Part shown: positions 35,278-50,833 of the stretch, in pieces
Position numbering within the stretch: the stretch's first letter is position 1
Layout: every line of letters begins with the position of its first letter
NCBI RefSeq assembly: GCF_018873765.1
Contig: NC_057921.1
Span: forward strand, 68,375,557-68,439,556
DNA: 64,000 nucleotides
Source of the DNA: Telopea speciosissima
Taxonomy: Eukaryota > Streptophyta > Magnoliopsida > Proteales > Proteaceae
Direction: 5' to 3'
Position numbers and translations under genes: made by a program
The notes under the pieces: generated by a model
The model's database searches: none
Seen by the model: the letters and a program-made list of their open reading frames with translations, nothing else
What the model was told of the DNA's origin: nothing

Positions 35278-35544
35278 TACTACTGGTACTGCTATTGCCA
35301 ACACCATACCTTTTCACTGCCACACCTCCTCAGATTCCTCAACAAGGATACCCGTAACGAGAAAATCATTACTAGTGAGGGTGGAAAGGAAGAACTCAAG
35401 AATAAAAAGGTAGAGGAAAGAAAGGAGTTTAGCTACAGAGAAGCCAGAAATTTATAAACAAGGGGAGGGAAGGATAGAAAGGAAAGGGGGGAAAAAGGCA
35501 GTCAGTGGGCACCCACAACAAAAGTACCAACACTCCAATGGGAA

Positions 35545-35585
35545 ATTAATACTTATTTTATATATAATAATAATATATATATTTT
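35545..35585 (-). promoter_or_regulatory. Candidate core promoter (TATA-rich) of the ARP1-like gene
   Basis: Minus-strand TATATATATTATTATTATA run, about 520 bp upstream of the ATG at 35035, which would give a 5' UTR of roughly 450-500 nt. A CT-rich hexanucleotide repeat lies just upstream. Position inferred from composition only. Confidence 0.4.
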
Positions 35586-35667
35586 CTACCCTTCCCTTTC
35601 TCTTTGATCAATACTTTCTACACTTATGTTGGGTCTGCTTCTTCTTATATCTGCTTCGCTGTATTCA

Positions 35668-35708
35668 ACCTTTTCTCTTTCTCTTTCTCTTTCTCTTTCT
35701 CTTTCGCT
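35668..35708. repeat. TTTCTC hexanucleotide microsatellite
   Basis: At least six units of CTCTTT on the plus strand (GA-rich on the minus strand), upstream of the ARP1-like promoter. GA-rich tracts are common near plant promoters. Confidence 0.85.
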
Positions 35709-35709
35709 G

Positions 35710-37298
35710 TGTCTTGTAATAATATATGTTGTCGTAATGTATCATTCATTATTATAGTTGTAGTTGAAAGTATATGTTGTTTTTAAAGGCATGTTATGAC
35801 ATTTGTGAGGTCTAAGAAGATACCTTGACCCACCAGAGCGAGCGACCTCTCTCTGTCTCAGAGAACCTGCAGCTGCAGCTATCCTTGTAACCGAAAAAGT
35901 GCAGGCGAGAGGGTAGAGGGTGGTGCGTGGAGGAGCAAACAAAAGCAAATGCCAAGGGGGTCTTTCCTGTACTTGGCTCGGCCTCCAAAACTATCCTTCT
36001 CTTTCTAGGTGACATCTGAGGAAAGATTAAAAGAGAGTTTTTTTATTTTATTTTTACGAAATAAGAAAGAAAAAAAGAGTTAAAATGTATGAACTATGAA
36101 GATATAATAAGCATAAATTTCAGTAAATTAATTGATTTATAAGTAAGGAGAGAGAAGGAAAAGGATGATAGAGAAAGAGGGGAAGAGATCGAGGATAAAA
36201 TTTGAAAGAACAATTTCATTAAAAAAATAATAATAAAAAATTGAAAGAACAAAGAGCGTATTAACCGGCGCCTCCAGTGCTCAATTAGGGAATGGAAAGA
36301 GTTAGAGGTTGGCCAATCAACTCCATCCGATAATTAAAACCCCGAAACTGAATCATTACTGTCGCTACCACACAACGGGCCTTGGACTATCAAGAGGGAG
36401 AGAGAGCGAGAGAGAGAGAGATCGGTCAAACTCAAACCTGACTTTTCTCTGTTTCTCTCTCTCTCTCTCCCCCCATCTTCCACTCTTCACCCTCCACCCT
36501 CCACCCTCCACCCTCGGCTTGTTCGTTTCCTCACCTCCCTTTGTCGGCTCTTGTGGTGGCTACTTCGCCGCGCTGTCTGCTCTTCTCTTATGATCTTCTT
36601 AATTGCCTCTTAAATTGTATTTTTCTTTAAGGATGGTGGTGTGGTGGACTCATGGTTGGGAGACTTTTCAAAGTCGTACCCTTGGTTCGTTCGTCCTTCC
36701 CTTGGGCCAAATCTTGAACCACACAATAGTTCATCTGCTTTCCCCCCGTGGATTTAGTTCTTCCTCACCGCAGGTGAAGGCATTCTCATTCATGGTGAAT
36801 AGTGAATATCATCATTAACTTCTCTTCTTTGTTGTTGAAGATCCAAAATATCATCTTTCTTTACCATGGGTTAAGAGAAATTGAGTTCTTTGCATTTTTT
36901 ATTTATCATGTACACATGCTTTGGCTCAATATTGTGGTTTTTTTGAATATGGAAAAAAGAATGCTAACTATTAACTGGTTGCATGATTCCTGTGCCCAAA
37001 TATACGATCTCAACCTTAGGTGAAATAAAATATTCTATTCAAGCAAATCCCCATGCATGTGTTCTCATTGGCTCCCTTACTGGTGCAAACGCTACATGAT
37101 CAAACATCTATATCTTGCCATTTGAATATATATACTAGGCATTCATTGTGTCTATCTCTCTCTTTCCCAATTTGAAATGACCTCTTTGGCCCTCTTGTAT
37201 GATGCCCTGTCCTATGCTCCCATTGGTGCTGCCCAGGTAGTGTGCATGTCTTTCTCCCATATAGATTATACGTTATCGTAAAAAAGGATATATAAAGA
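35710..37298. other. Intergenic region with GA/CT tracts
   Basis: Contains a GAGAGA tract (36390-36420), a CT tract (36452-36470) and four CACCCTC units (36488-36515), a composition often seen in plant promoters or 5' UTRs. No open frame following it could be recognised as a gene. AT-rich, featureless sequence from 36600 to 37298. Confidence 0.4.
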
Positions 37299-37472
37299 TG
37301 GATCGAGTTTCCCTCCACCCATGGTGAATGGGATCTCATTCACCGTGGGGCAGGAGAGGGCAAGAAAGGGTGTTGGGAGGGTATTTTGGAACATACTAAA
37401 ATCCTAGGAGAGATTTGTGAACCATAAGATGGTGAAGGAACCGTCCTCTATGGGTGGAGGGAAACTTAGATT
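37299..37472. mobile_element. MITE related to the 28357 element
   Basis: Terminal inverted repeats GATCGAGTTTCCCTCCACCC and the complement at 37451-37467 (GGGTGGAGGGAAACT). The interior matches the 28357 element in inverted orientation (ATACTAAAATCCTAGGAG; GAACCGTCCTCTATGGGTGG). No 9-bp duplication is readable here. About 174 bp, non-coding. Confidence 0.78.
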
Positions 37473-37952
37473 GATGTCATGTCACATGGCACCTGTGCCA
37501 GCATGAGTGCCAATAAGAGCACACACAAAGGTATGATAAGATATTTTATTTCATGGAGGGGGCGGTTGAGGTGATAATTTAATGTGTTCCTGTGTTTGGG
37601 CACAGGGGCCACACTACCAGACAATGTTCTTTTTCTTTGATAAAAGTTTATGTCCAACTCTCCCCACTAGGCCCAATAACCATTTCTAAATCCTTCTCAA
37701 CAAATCTACCCAAGCAAAGGTCCTAGTCAAATTCAGCAGTACTCTCTATATATAGATAAAACAGTTCTGGTTTTTGATAGAAATTAGAGAAAAATTTCTT
37801 TGAGTACAGGGCAACTACATTAGCATCTTTGTGTTTATCTCTCTCATTCTCACATGAAAAAAAATAATCTTGCTGCTCTGTCATTTAAGATGTTGTTTCT
37901 CTATACCACTTGCTCAAAGAACCTTCTCCCTAGACAAATAACTTTAGGTGGA
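37473..37952. other. Intergenic sequence
   Basis: Nothing recognised. It contains GCACCTGTGCC and GGGCACAGGGGCCACAC words that may be the ends of an eroded inverted-repeat element (about 37490-37625), too degraded to call. Confidence 0.3.
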
Positions 37953-38109
37953 GCGTTCTCTGTGGGGGGGAGTGCAGGGCCGCATGTGCACGACAGCTAA
38001 TGAGAGCGTGTATACTAGCATCTCGGGGGTGGGATTTTTGCCTTTCATGGGTGTGAGTTGATCACTTCACCCTCCATTGTTACTGGGTGTGGCCCATGTG
38101 TCCCCCATA
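37953..38109. mobile_element. Small TIR element with GTTCTCTATG-type ends
   Basis: Left end GTTCTCTGTGGGGGG, right end CCCCCATAGAGAAC; inverted repeats of about 14 bp. The ends resemble those of the foldback at 41831. Non-coding, about 157 bp. No target duplication confirmed. Confidence 0.55.
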
Positions 38110-38316
38110 GAGAACTTTTTTCCATAACTTTAATATTGTTTCAAGCATCTTACCCATTTGATAATGATATTTTTTAATCGTAGCCAATAAAGTAAGGAGT
38201 AAAAGTGTAAAAGCAGGGTTTTAGGTATTGGTCTCAAATTGGACTGAAATTGAATTGGTGAAAGATAAAAATACGATACAGATGCAGGGTATAGTTGTCA
38301 AAATATGATATGATAA

Positions 38317-38759
38317 TAGGATGTAAATGGATATCCGAAAATCCAAGTCTGATCTGCATCCGTATTTGTTTAAGGACAATCGTATTCATTTAGAGATATC
38401 CGAAAAAAATTTGAATACTCCGATAAAAATCCATCAAAAAAAAAAAAAAAAATCTAAATACTTAATGATAAAAAAAATAAGTAAATAATAATCTTGAGGG
38501 TTTTTGAAGGTTCTAGAATATGAGGAAAAAAGAATCATGATCTAAGAGATATGGATTGAGAGTCAATTGTATCCACTAAGGGGAGGAATGTCCGGGTTAC
38601 ACAAGGTAGAGATATAAACAAATGGTTGAAAATCCGAATTCGATTCATATTCAAATTCATCCGAATTCTTTTAGAGATATCCGTATTCAGCCAGAAAATA
38701 TCTAGATCCAATCACATTCGAACAGTATCTAAGCAGAATCCAATCCATTTACATCCTTA
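38317..38759. mobile_element. hAT-like non-autonomous element, 443 bp
   Basis: Ends TAGGATGTAAATGGAT and ATCCATTTACATCCTTA form inverted repeats of about 15 bp, a terminus common in plant hAT MITEs. Flanks TATGATAA and TATGATAT suggest a 7-8 bp target duplication. The interior is rich in ATCCGAA and GAATTC words; no coding capacity. Confidence 0.7.
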
Positions 38760-39452
38760 TATGATATGATATGCTATGAATATCAGAAAGAAAAACCATC
38801 TAATAGAATGGATGTGGACCGATAAAGATACCAATACAATGCTGATACTGACACGATATGTATTGTTACAAAACCAATACCTCACAACCATGGTTAAAAC
38901 AATTCCTAAATCCTAATCAAAGTACCTGGCATTGGCTGGGTAAAAGATGAAAGAGTAAAGGTAAGTGACTAAGAGGTCTATGCCGTTTTAGAAAGGTACG
39001 GCCGGGACTACGGGTAAGGGTCCCCATGGCCACTCTCCACTCCCCACCACCCACCCATATGAATCCCTCATCCCTTAAGTCAAAAGAAGGAAGAATGTGG
39101 CTTGGAATTAGAAGGCTAAAAAAGAAAGCCGAGCGAGCCGTAGCGAGAAAACGAACATTGAAAAATGTGGATTCCGTCGTACTATCCACATGAAGGCTGC
39201 AAACCACGCAGGCAGAGTCAGATCCTTCACATGCCAATGTTATACCTTCCCACCCTCACTATTTCCCCTCCTCGTCTAATCTTTTTCATTTCCTCTCCTC
39301 CCTCGTAGGGTATCAACTATCAACTATCAACTATCACCTATCAATCGATTGGTTAAACTTTTAACGTCAATCAAAAAGTACTCTGAAGGCACCGTGGTTT
39401 CTCACAAAACAAAGGTAGAATAACCCTACTGTTTTCTCATGAATATAAAAAT
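38760..39452. other. Intergenic sequence
   Basis: Begins with GATACCAATAC-rich words (38820-38880) like those at 60180-60360 and 61840-61960, suggesting a shared degenerate repeat. The 106-codon open frame on the minus strand at 38917-39237 has no recognisable domain. ATCAACTATCAACTATC repeats at 39310-39345. Confidence 0.35.
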
Positions 39453-39617
39453 GAAAATTAGTTCTGTCTGGGAGTGTAGCCTAAGCCGGCACACCCATAT
39501 GTTTATCTCTTTTTATCAAAATAAGGGGTTAAAGAAGTCTTTTCATATGAGAAGGAGAGAGATAGACTCATGAGAATGCTGCCATAAATCACACTCTTAG
39601 ATAGAAAACTTTTTCCC
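39453..39617. mobile_element. Mutator-type MITE family A, copy 1
   Basis: About 165 bp foldback with ends related to GGGAGTGTGGCCTACGCC. Exact 9-bp target duplication TATAAAAAT at 39444-39452 and 39618-39626. The most diverged of the four copies. Non-coding. Confidence 0.85.
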
Positions 39618-39929
39618 TATAAAAATACCCTTTTTGATGTTCATCTGTATGCCCCTCGTGCTAGCGTAGGGCCACATTGCTAGTTGGAGAGCTTGTTCCA
39701 ACAAAAGAAATTTTTTTTGATTATATATTCAATTCTATTTTGATTTGATATCATCGATTTCAGTGTAAAACTAAGAGAATCCGAAACCAAGCGAAAAAAA
39801 GAGAGATTCGTTTTTGGTTCAATTTGGTTTCGGATTTTTTTTTAATAAATTTATTTCTCTTTTGTTCAATTCCTTTTCGATTTATTTTCGGTTTGATATC
39901 AAATTTGGTTTACCATGTAAATATTATAT

Positions 39930-40088
39930 GAGAAGTTTTCTGTGTGGGATTGTGGTCTATGCTAGCATTCCCATGTGTCCATCTCTTTTCTCCTCAAATC
40001 AAGGGGGTAAGTATGTCTTTTTAAATGAGAAGGAGAGAGATAAATTCATGGGAGTGTTGATATAGGCCACAGTTTCGGACTTTCTCTC
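39930..40088. mobile_element. Mutator-type MITE family A, copy 2
   Basis: About 159 bp; 9-bp target duplication ATATTATAT at 39921-39929 and 40089-40097. Interior AAATCAAGGGGGTAAGTATG matches the other copies. Confidence 0.85.
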
Positions 40089-40182
40089 ATATTATATATA
40101 TACACCAAAGTGCATTAACGAAGCTCGCTTCATTCATCTTAATGTAAGATTTTGGGTTAGAATTACCAATATGTTAGATCTT

Positions 40183-40416
40183 TTTTTTTATTTTTTTGGA
40201 GACAGGAGGGGTATCCGACTTTAGGCCGACTAAATCCCCCCTGAGCTCGTACATGACCCCAGCGCCACGCACGAACCGGGAGCTTCTGTGCCCTAGTGAG
40301 CCTCAGGAGGATGGCTCCAAGAAATTATGCAGCAGCGAAGGTTTGATCACGAGACCTCGCTTCCTGAGGCGGAGTCTAATGTCCCCTCCAAACCAGCTGC
40401 ACTAACCCCTTGGGAT
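40183..40416 (-). mobile_element. tRNA-derived SINE, full length, minus strand
   Basis: A 17-bp target duplication CCAATATGTTAGATCTT lies at 40166-40182 and 40418-40434. Read on the minus strand it starts near AAGGGGTTAGTGCAGCTGG, which fits an RNA polymerase III A box (TAGTGCAGCTGG), followed by a B-box-like GTGATCAAACC about 50 nt on, and ends in GTCTCCAAAAAAATAAAA. About 234 bp. A 5'-truncated copy lies at 57914. I do not know a name for the family. Confidence 0.88.
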
Positions 40417-40589
40417 TCCAATATGTTAGATCTTGAGGAGCTCTCTCCAATCCACCCAATACCTTGAGGTTACGGTTATAACTCCCCCCCTCCCCCACCC
40501 AAAAAAACAAAAACATTGGCAAACAACATTCAACAACACAATAATCAATACTCCATCCGGGTTTCTCGCTTTATGTAAATAGACAAATT

Positions 40590-40797
40590 GGGCTCCTTTG
40601 TAGCACAAGAGTGCACTACAGATCTTGTGGTGTGGCATCAGAGCTCGCCATGTGGACGAGCTCTCATTTGAATGATACAGATTGAGTTGAAATCCAAATT
40701 TTTAGCTTGATCTGCGTAATCCAAATGGGACCTTGCCCACGTGGCAAGTTTTGGTACCGCACCACAGGACCTGTAGTGCATGCTATAGAAGAGCCAT
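40590..40797. mobile_element. TIR element of about 208 bp (long inverted repeats)
   Basis: Arms of about 75 bp: GGCTCCTTTGTAGCAC..TGCACTACAG at the left and its diverged complement (CTGTAGTGCATGCTATAG..GAGCC) at the right; further in, GCCATGTGGAC pairs with CCCACGTGGC. No target duplication is certain. Non-coding. Confidence 0.75.
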
Positions 40798-40873
40798 ATC
40801 CCTCAATACACTACCCATAAAGCTGAAAAGTGGGCCAATGGTTACACTAGCTAAATAACAATTATCCTTAAAA

Positions 40874-41074
40874 TCCTCCAATTCTCTAAAAGTGCATTGC
40901 GATGCAGTCCGGGGTTGAGAGTTCGACATGTGAAAGATGCTAAATCCAATGTTGTTGAGCTTGATTGACCTATTTTTTTTCCTTCTCTAGCTCGGTACCA
41001 TTGGATTTAATATGTTCCACATGTTGAGCTCTCAACCCTAAACTGCACTGCACTACGCTTTTAGGGATTGGAGA
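40874..41074. mobile_element. MITE family B, intact copy
   Basis: Inverted repeats of about 75 bp: CTCCAATTCTCTAAAAG, GGGGTTGAGAGTTCGACATG and TAAATCCAATG on the left each have complements on the right (TTGGATTTAATA, CATGTTGAGCTCTCAACCC, CTTTTAGGGATTGGAGAG). About 200 bp, non-coding. A diverged copy at 58390 is split by another element. Confidence 0.8.
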
Positions 41075-41498
41075 GCGTTTTTTCCCCTCCCCTCCGCCTA
41101 TGGAGGTGTGGCTTTCAATAGCCAGCACAATGATGTGGAAGACCAAAGACATGAATGCCTACTCTCACCTCATTTGCCTTCGTTGTTATTGTTGTTGTTC
41201 GTCTATTCAATATTTATTTGTTGAAACTAGGGCAAGGGTTCATAGAGCCACCCGTCGAATACCCCCATAGTAATTTTTATAGGAAGAAGGTTTTCTGAAC
41301 TAATAGTGGAGGGTACACTATTACTCAAGGGTGTCAAAAGTATATCAAATTGAGTAATTTATAGTTTATACTAGAATCACTTTTAATAAATGATTCAGTT
41401 TTGATATAAAAAACGAGACCTTTTAATAAACGGTTATGTTTTGGTTTTAACCATTTAAACATTTTAAATTTGATAAATTTTGATTCATATATTAAGTA

Positions 41499-41668
41499 AG
41501 GGAAGTAGTTTTCTGTCCGAGAGTATGGCCTACGCCAGCACTCCCATGTGTCTATCTCTCTCTTCCTCAAAACAAGGGGGCAAATGTGTCTTTTCAAATA
41601 GGGAGGAGAGAGACAGACTCATGGGAGTGCTGGCATAGGCCACACTCCCAGAAAGAGACCTTTCTCCC
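41499..41668. mobile_element. Mutator-type MITE family A, copy 3
   Basis: About 170 bp; arms of about 40 bp (TATGGCCTACGCCAGCACTC with its complement at 41621-41645). Flanks TATTAAGTA (41490-41498) and TATTAAATA (41669-41677) form a 9-bp duplication with one change. Confidence 0.87.
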
Positions 41669-41830
41669 TATTAAATAACACCCCCTCTCTCTTTATATAT
41701 ATCTCTTTCGTCTTCATATGAAGTTACATCTTTGCCCCTATTGAAACCGTTTTCGATCTTCTTCTTTATTGGTGCCCTCCCTATTTCACTTGCATGATCA
41801 GAAAACTTTCTCAATTTAAATATGGGGTGC

Positions 41831-41946
41831 TGTTCTCTATGCTGCAGTACAGGCTACGCCCAGGCACATGGGGGTGGGTGCAATGACCACCCTACCCCTT
41901 AAGTGGCAGGCTCATGTGCAAAGTATGCGTTGCAGCATAGAGAACA
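41831..41946. mobile_element. Foldback element with TGTTCTCTATGCTGCA ends
   Basis: Perfect 16-bp inverted ends TGTTCTCTATGCTGCA and TGCAGCATAGAGAACA around about 84 bp with further imperfect pairing. 116 bp, non-coding. Target duplication not resolved. Confidence 0.7.
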
Positions 41947-43090
41947 TTCTCCCAAAGATAACTTTTTGAAAAAGACATAAATATTAAAAAAATCTCTGTG
42001 AGAAAAGCATAGGCTACCACAGCAGTTGAGAGATACTTTTCCATTTAAAACTCTCCCAGGCCCAGTACCACGTTACTCCACCAATAAAAAAAATCTCTCA
42101 CTCTCTCTCATTCATAAATCACTTGTGTGGATTGCATGTGATGATCAGTAGTCATAAGGGGTGCAAACATTGCCAGCTCTGTCTGAAGTCTGAACAGACT
42201 TACTTCATCATTTCTTGTCCCGAATAACATTGTCAACTGTGCTGCCATCTTTCCATATAATTTGTGACTCACTGGAAGCAAGCTACGAACTGGGATGTTT
42301 CCCTCCTCCATCTCTCCAAATTTCCCGGGCTTTTCCGTATATCTTAGTATGGTCAAATGGAATCTTGAAGTCTAAATTTCTATTTTTGTTTTTATTTTTT
42401 ATTTTTTTATCTCATCCTGTCCACAACTCCACACTCTCACTCTCATGAAAGCCAGGGACGGGAGCGATAGGTTGACCACCAACGAGGCTTTGACCCTCCC
42501 CTGACTTTATTCGGGTCGGAGTACAGTACTAAGAATTGAAATCGGATCGGGGCTAGCTGATCGATAATGGATTTTTAGGGTTCAAGCTAATTTTGGATGA
42601 TTCGATATGATTCCCGACTGATTTAGCTAATTCTGGTTGAATCAAAAGACAGGCCAATCCCATTGCCCATTCAGCATGTTTGAACTTTAGCTCTAGAGTT
42701 TGAAAAAGTTGATCAGATCCGTCGATTCATATCGGACTGATCATATACAAAAACTAGGGTTTTGGTTTTTTTCAGCTGATTTCATCGATTCTTACCGATC
42801 CAGATTGAAATCGGCTGGGCCGATCTGGATCCCAATACTGGGTTTTTAAACCCTGTTTGGTTCTGAGAGAGATGTGGTTAATTGGATGGATCATGTCATT
42901 GTTCCGATGCCAGATTAAGAATGCTTGCCAACCTGGTTTATTGACAAAAAGGTCAAGTAAGTAACCTTCAGTTCAATTTGATAATGTTCTTTCATAATCC
43001 TTTCTCCTCTTCTTGGGCCTTTTAGCAGTTAAACATAGTTAGGACTGGACGACTGGTAAAGTCCAAGCAATGTTCTTCAGATTGAGTACT
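41947..43090. other. Intergenic sequence
   Basis: No gene supported. Contains degenerate GATCGAT/TCGGATC words (42540-42850) of the kind found elsewhere in the window, and short open frames at 42108-42448 without recognisable domains. Confidence 0.35.
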
Positions 43091-43237
43091 CGAGTTTCCC
43101 TTCCCTTCACCCATGGTGAAGAAAGAGGAACCATTTCATCATGGTCATCAGCACCGTCAGATTAGAGCATAATAGGTGGCGTGGGGGGACCCTGGGGTTT
43201 TTTTTTTTTCTCCCTAGGATTGAAGGAAAACTTAGTC
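43091..43237. mobile_element. Degraded relative of the 28357/37299 MITEs
   Basis: Left CGAGTTTCCCTTCCCTTCAC followed by CCATGGTGAA, right GATTGAAGGAAAACTTAG; the ends match the family but with changes, and a T-run lies inside at 43198-43209. About 147 bp. No duplication found. Confidence 0.5.
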
Positions 43238-43320
43238 CTTGTTCTCTTAATCATTTGGATTGGTAATTTTTGAATAGACCGTGGGTTATGGGGTTTTGGT
43301 CTACGAATATTAGAGGCCGA

Positions 43321-43420
43321 CTCAGGTTCATGTACGAAACATTCTTGTACTCCTGCAAGCCATCCACATGGAATCTTTGGCTTGCAGGCCTACAAGTATG
43401 TTCTTGTACATGAACCTGAG
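43321..43420. ncRNA. Near-perfect 100-nt hairpin, candidate MIR-like or siRNA precursor
   Basis: Left arm 43321-43361 (CTCAGGTTCATGTAC...CTCCTGCAAGCC) and right arm 43379-43420 (GGCTTGCAGG...GTACATGAACCTGAG) pair over about 41 bp with only about four mismatches and one small bulge; the loop is 17 nt. Length and shape fit a plant miRNA precursor or a tiny foldback transposon. No target-site duplication at its ends. No known miRNA sequence recognised. Confidence 0.45.
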
Positions 43421-43556
43421 CCAAGTTCAACCAATAACTTTGATAGAACTAAAATTTTATGTGAACAAGGACATCCTTGGGGTCTATTTGTCTACAAAAT
43501 CTGGATCTCATCCCATGTGCCATTTGAGGGAGTGGGGGATACTTATTACCCGCAGC

Positions 43557-43587
<31 letters not shown>

Positions 43588-44157
43588 TGTATATGGTCAT
43601 GCACCCTAGGTCCAGTCCAACTGTACCATCTGGCTTTTTCAAAGCCTGGGCTGGGGTTAATTTCTAACACATAGAGTGGGCTTTGGGAAGACGGGCCCAG
43701 ATGGAGCTAAGCTAAAGCCTCTGGGTACATCACAGCCCATAATGAGCCCAATCTTCATATGTTGTTGGGTCATTGCGGATTATTTTCGTAGTTGGGCTGG
43801 CTCCATATCTTAATGGGCTACTATCTCACAGAATATGTGAGGCAGGTTAGTTTAAAACCCAATAGGAACAATTCAGAAGGGATCCTTTGCCATCAAGAAC
43901 TCATAAAATTAATTGTTTGGGGGAATGGTGATTGACTGGTAACGCTAATGAAGATAAAATAACTAACAATGTTGGCATTTTCGATATTGTAATACATGAA
44001 ACTAATCACAGAAACTGTTAGAAGCATAAAACTCTATAAGAAAAAAAAAAAAAAAAAAAAAAAAAAACACAACTGTGACTGTGAGATGGATACGTAGATG
44101 TCCATCTTCCATTATTAAAAAAAGCTTAGCTAGAAACCATGTATATAAAAATAACTT
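43421..44157. other. 3' flank of the first ADH-like gene
   Basis: Contains a GA microsatellite (43560-43587) and an A-run of 27 (44041-44067). On the minus strand this is the region downstream of the stop codon and probably includes the 3' UTR. No other gene. Confidence 0.45.
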
Positions 44158-49001
<4,844 letters not shown>

Positions 49002-49076
49002 CTCTCCCTTTCTCTTAATTTACTCCTCACTTTTGAGAGAGCTTGTTTTGGATATTCGATCAGGTTGTAGCTTAGT

Positions 49077-49089
49077 ACTATATATTTAG
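49077..49089 (-). promoter_or_regulatory. TATA box candidate of ADH-like copy 1
   Basis: Minus-strand AAATATATAGTA, about 80 bp before the ATG at 49001, giving a short 5' UTR of roughly 50 nt that includes a GAGAG purine stretch. Position fits a plant TATA promoter. Confidence 0.55.
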
Positions 49090-49864
49090 GGTAAAATACA
49101 CTTGAGGTGCCCAATCTTTAATAAAAAAACTTTTGAGCTATCCTTTTTTTCAAAAGGGACGTTTGGGGTGCTTGTTGGACTAGTTCTATTCCAAACTTAG
49201 AATTAATGTTTGTTAATCGAAGTCATTCATAGCTAAAACTAACACCACAGTGAAGCCGCCGTTGTTCGGCGCAGGAAACAGTTTTGTGTTTCTCTCCAAT
49301 CTCCATACAAAACAGAACTCTACTAAGTCAATCATCGATGCTTACCAAGTCTTTTGGGAAAGGGGGAGGGGAGGAGTAACAGGAGGTCGGTAAGTGGGGT
49401 GCGGGTAAAAATAATATGTCACTGTCGTTTAACACTGTAAACGACGTGGCTCGTTACTTGCGCGGGATCTTAATTCCTGAACATGATTCTCTTTGATTCC
49501 TTCTTTCCTGACTCTGGTGGTTAAATGTCATTGTTGTAGATGATCTCGTATGTAGAGTATGGGTAATAAATGTCTGAGCCGTAACCAGCAACCCACTCTC
49601 ACATCCCTCCATTTCTTGGAAAGTATTCAATTGGAACATGAAAACATGATTGAAATGGTTATAGTTATTCTTCTAAACAGACCGAGTGGAAGAAGGGAGG
49701 AGATTTTCGTACAAGGAAAAGCTCCCATTACTATACCCACCCGTGCATCTTTCCTGAAGCTCTCGTTCCATACGATAGCTCTTTCTTTCAGACAAAATTT
49801 TGTTGCTACACTAGTGGCAAGAATGTTCCTGCTACAAAGTTGGCAGTCAAGGAAATGAGATTTT
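49090..49864. other. Upstream spacer of ADH-like copy 1
   Basis: About 775 bp of AT-rich sequence; no gene, TIR element or cis-element that I would defend. Open frames at 49454-49911 on both strands look like chance. Confidence 0.35.
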
Positions 49865-49880
49865 AAAGGGTATTTTCCCT

Positions 49881-50261
49881 TTTTTTGTTTTTTTTTGCTA
49901 AAGAACAACAAAGTATATATTAAGAAAATAAATGAAAAACATAGTACATCCGGCGACTATCCCTACTTATTCAGTAGAGGGATAATCACAACACATCCAG
50001 GTTAAAACCTGTAATATGGGCGGCCGAGTGCCTCCCATCCAATGGAGTGAGTTATACAATTAGGTGTTGTGACCCATGTCTGTGATTCTTTACTCCTTGC
50101 TGCCTTTTTTGCTAGCACATCAGCTATGTTGTTAACTTCTGTGTCATTTTCCACTGTATGGAGTCTAGGTATCCTGCTACTATCCTCCAAAGTTGTAGAA
50201 AGTTCCATGGTAGATTTGTTGATAATATACAAGATACCACCGCTGTAGAGTCGCACTCTAT
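49881..50261 (-). mobile_element. 5'-truncated LINE (RNase H end and 3' UTR) with target duplication
   Basis: A 16-bp direct duplication AAAGGGTATTTTCCCT flanks it (49865-49880 and 50262-50277). On the minus strand the coding end resembles the RNase H tail of plant LINEs (NNIADVLAKKAARSKESQ), followed by about 130 bp of 3' UTR and an A-rich tail with one C (the T-run at 49881-49896). About 380 bp remain. Inserted in the spacer between the two ADH-like genes. Confidence 0.85.
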
Positions 50262-50655
50262 AAAGGGTATTTTCCCTCTCTTCCTGCTCCATCATTCCTT
50301 AGAATGATGGTTAGCTTTGTAGCATCAATCATTCTTCCACATAGCTCTAGCAAAATAAATGGTAATTATGAGTGTAATTCATTTTTTTACACATTACCAT
50401 TCCACATTACCATTCCAACCGTGCCAAGGATCAAACTCTATCACATCATTATGCCACATGACAAAATCACATGGTCTTAAAAAAAAAAAAAATTTTTTTG
50501 GTAGAAGATTAAGTGAAAATTTCTCTAAAAACTAATGGGTTTTTTTTTTGGTAGGGTACAATATTATACTTGTTTTGATCTGCTCCGAGAGGCAAAATTT
50601 CATTTGAAAAGTCTCAATAGGATTAACATTTTTAAATACTTTTTAAAATATCATA

Positions 50656-50824
50656 GGGAAGCAGTTTTGTGTACGGGAGTGTGGCCTACGCCAGCACTCC
50701 CATGTGTCTATCTTTCTCCTCCTTAAAACAAGGGGGCAGAAGTATCTTTTCACATGGGGAGAAAAGAGATAAACTCATGGGAGTGCTGGCATAGGCCACA
50801 CTCTGGGATAGTAAACTTTTTCCC
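50656..50824. mobile_element. Mutator-type MITE family A, copy 4
   Basis: 169 bp, best-preserved copy: arms begin GGGAAGCAGTTTTGTG and contain GGGAGTGTGGCCTACGCC with its complement. Exact 9-bp target duplication AATATCATA at 50647-50655 and 50825-50833. Between the two ADH-like genes. Confidence 0.9.
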
Positions 50825-50833
50825 AATATCATA

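Noticed and set aside
35812-36015. Minus-strand open frame with Arg/Lys-rich start
   Set aside because: Short, no domain, upstream of the ARP1-like promoter; not supportable as a gene.
36309-37023. Possible gene after the GA/CT-rich region at 36.4 kb
   Set aside because: Promoter-like composition, but the open frames are short, low in complexity and show no homology signs or plausible splicing.
38917-39237. 106-codon open frame on the minus strand
   Set aside because: No recognisable domain, no neighbouring exons, surrounded by repeats.
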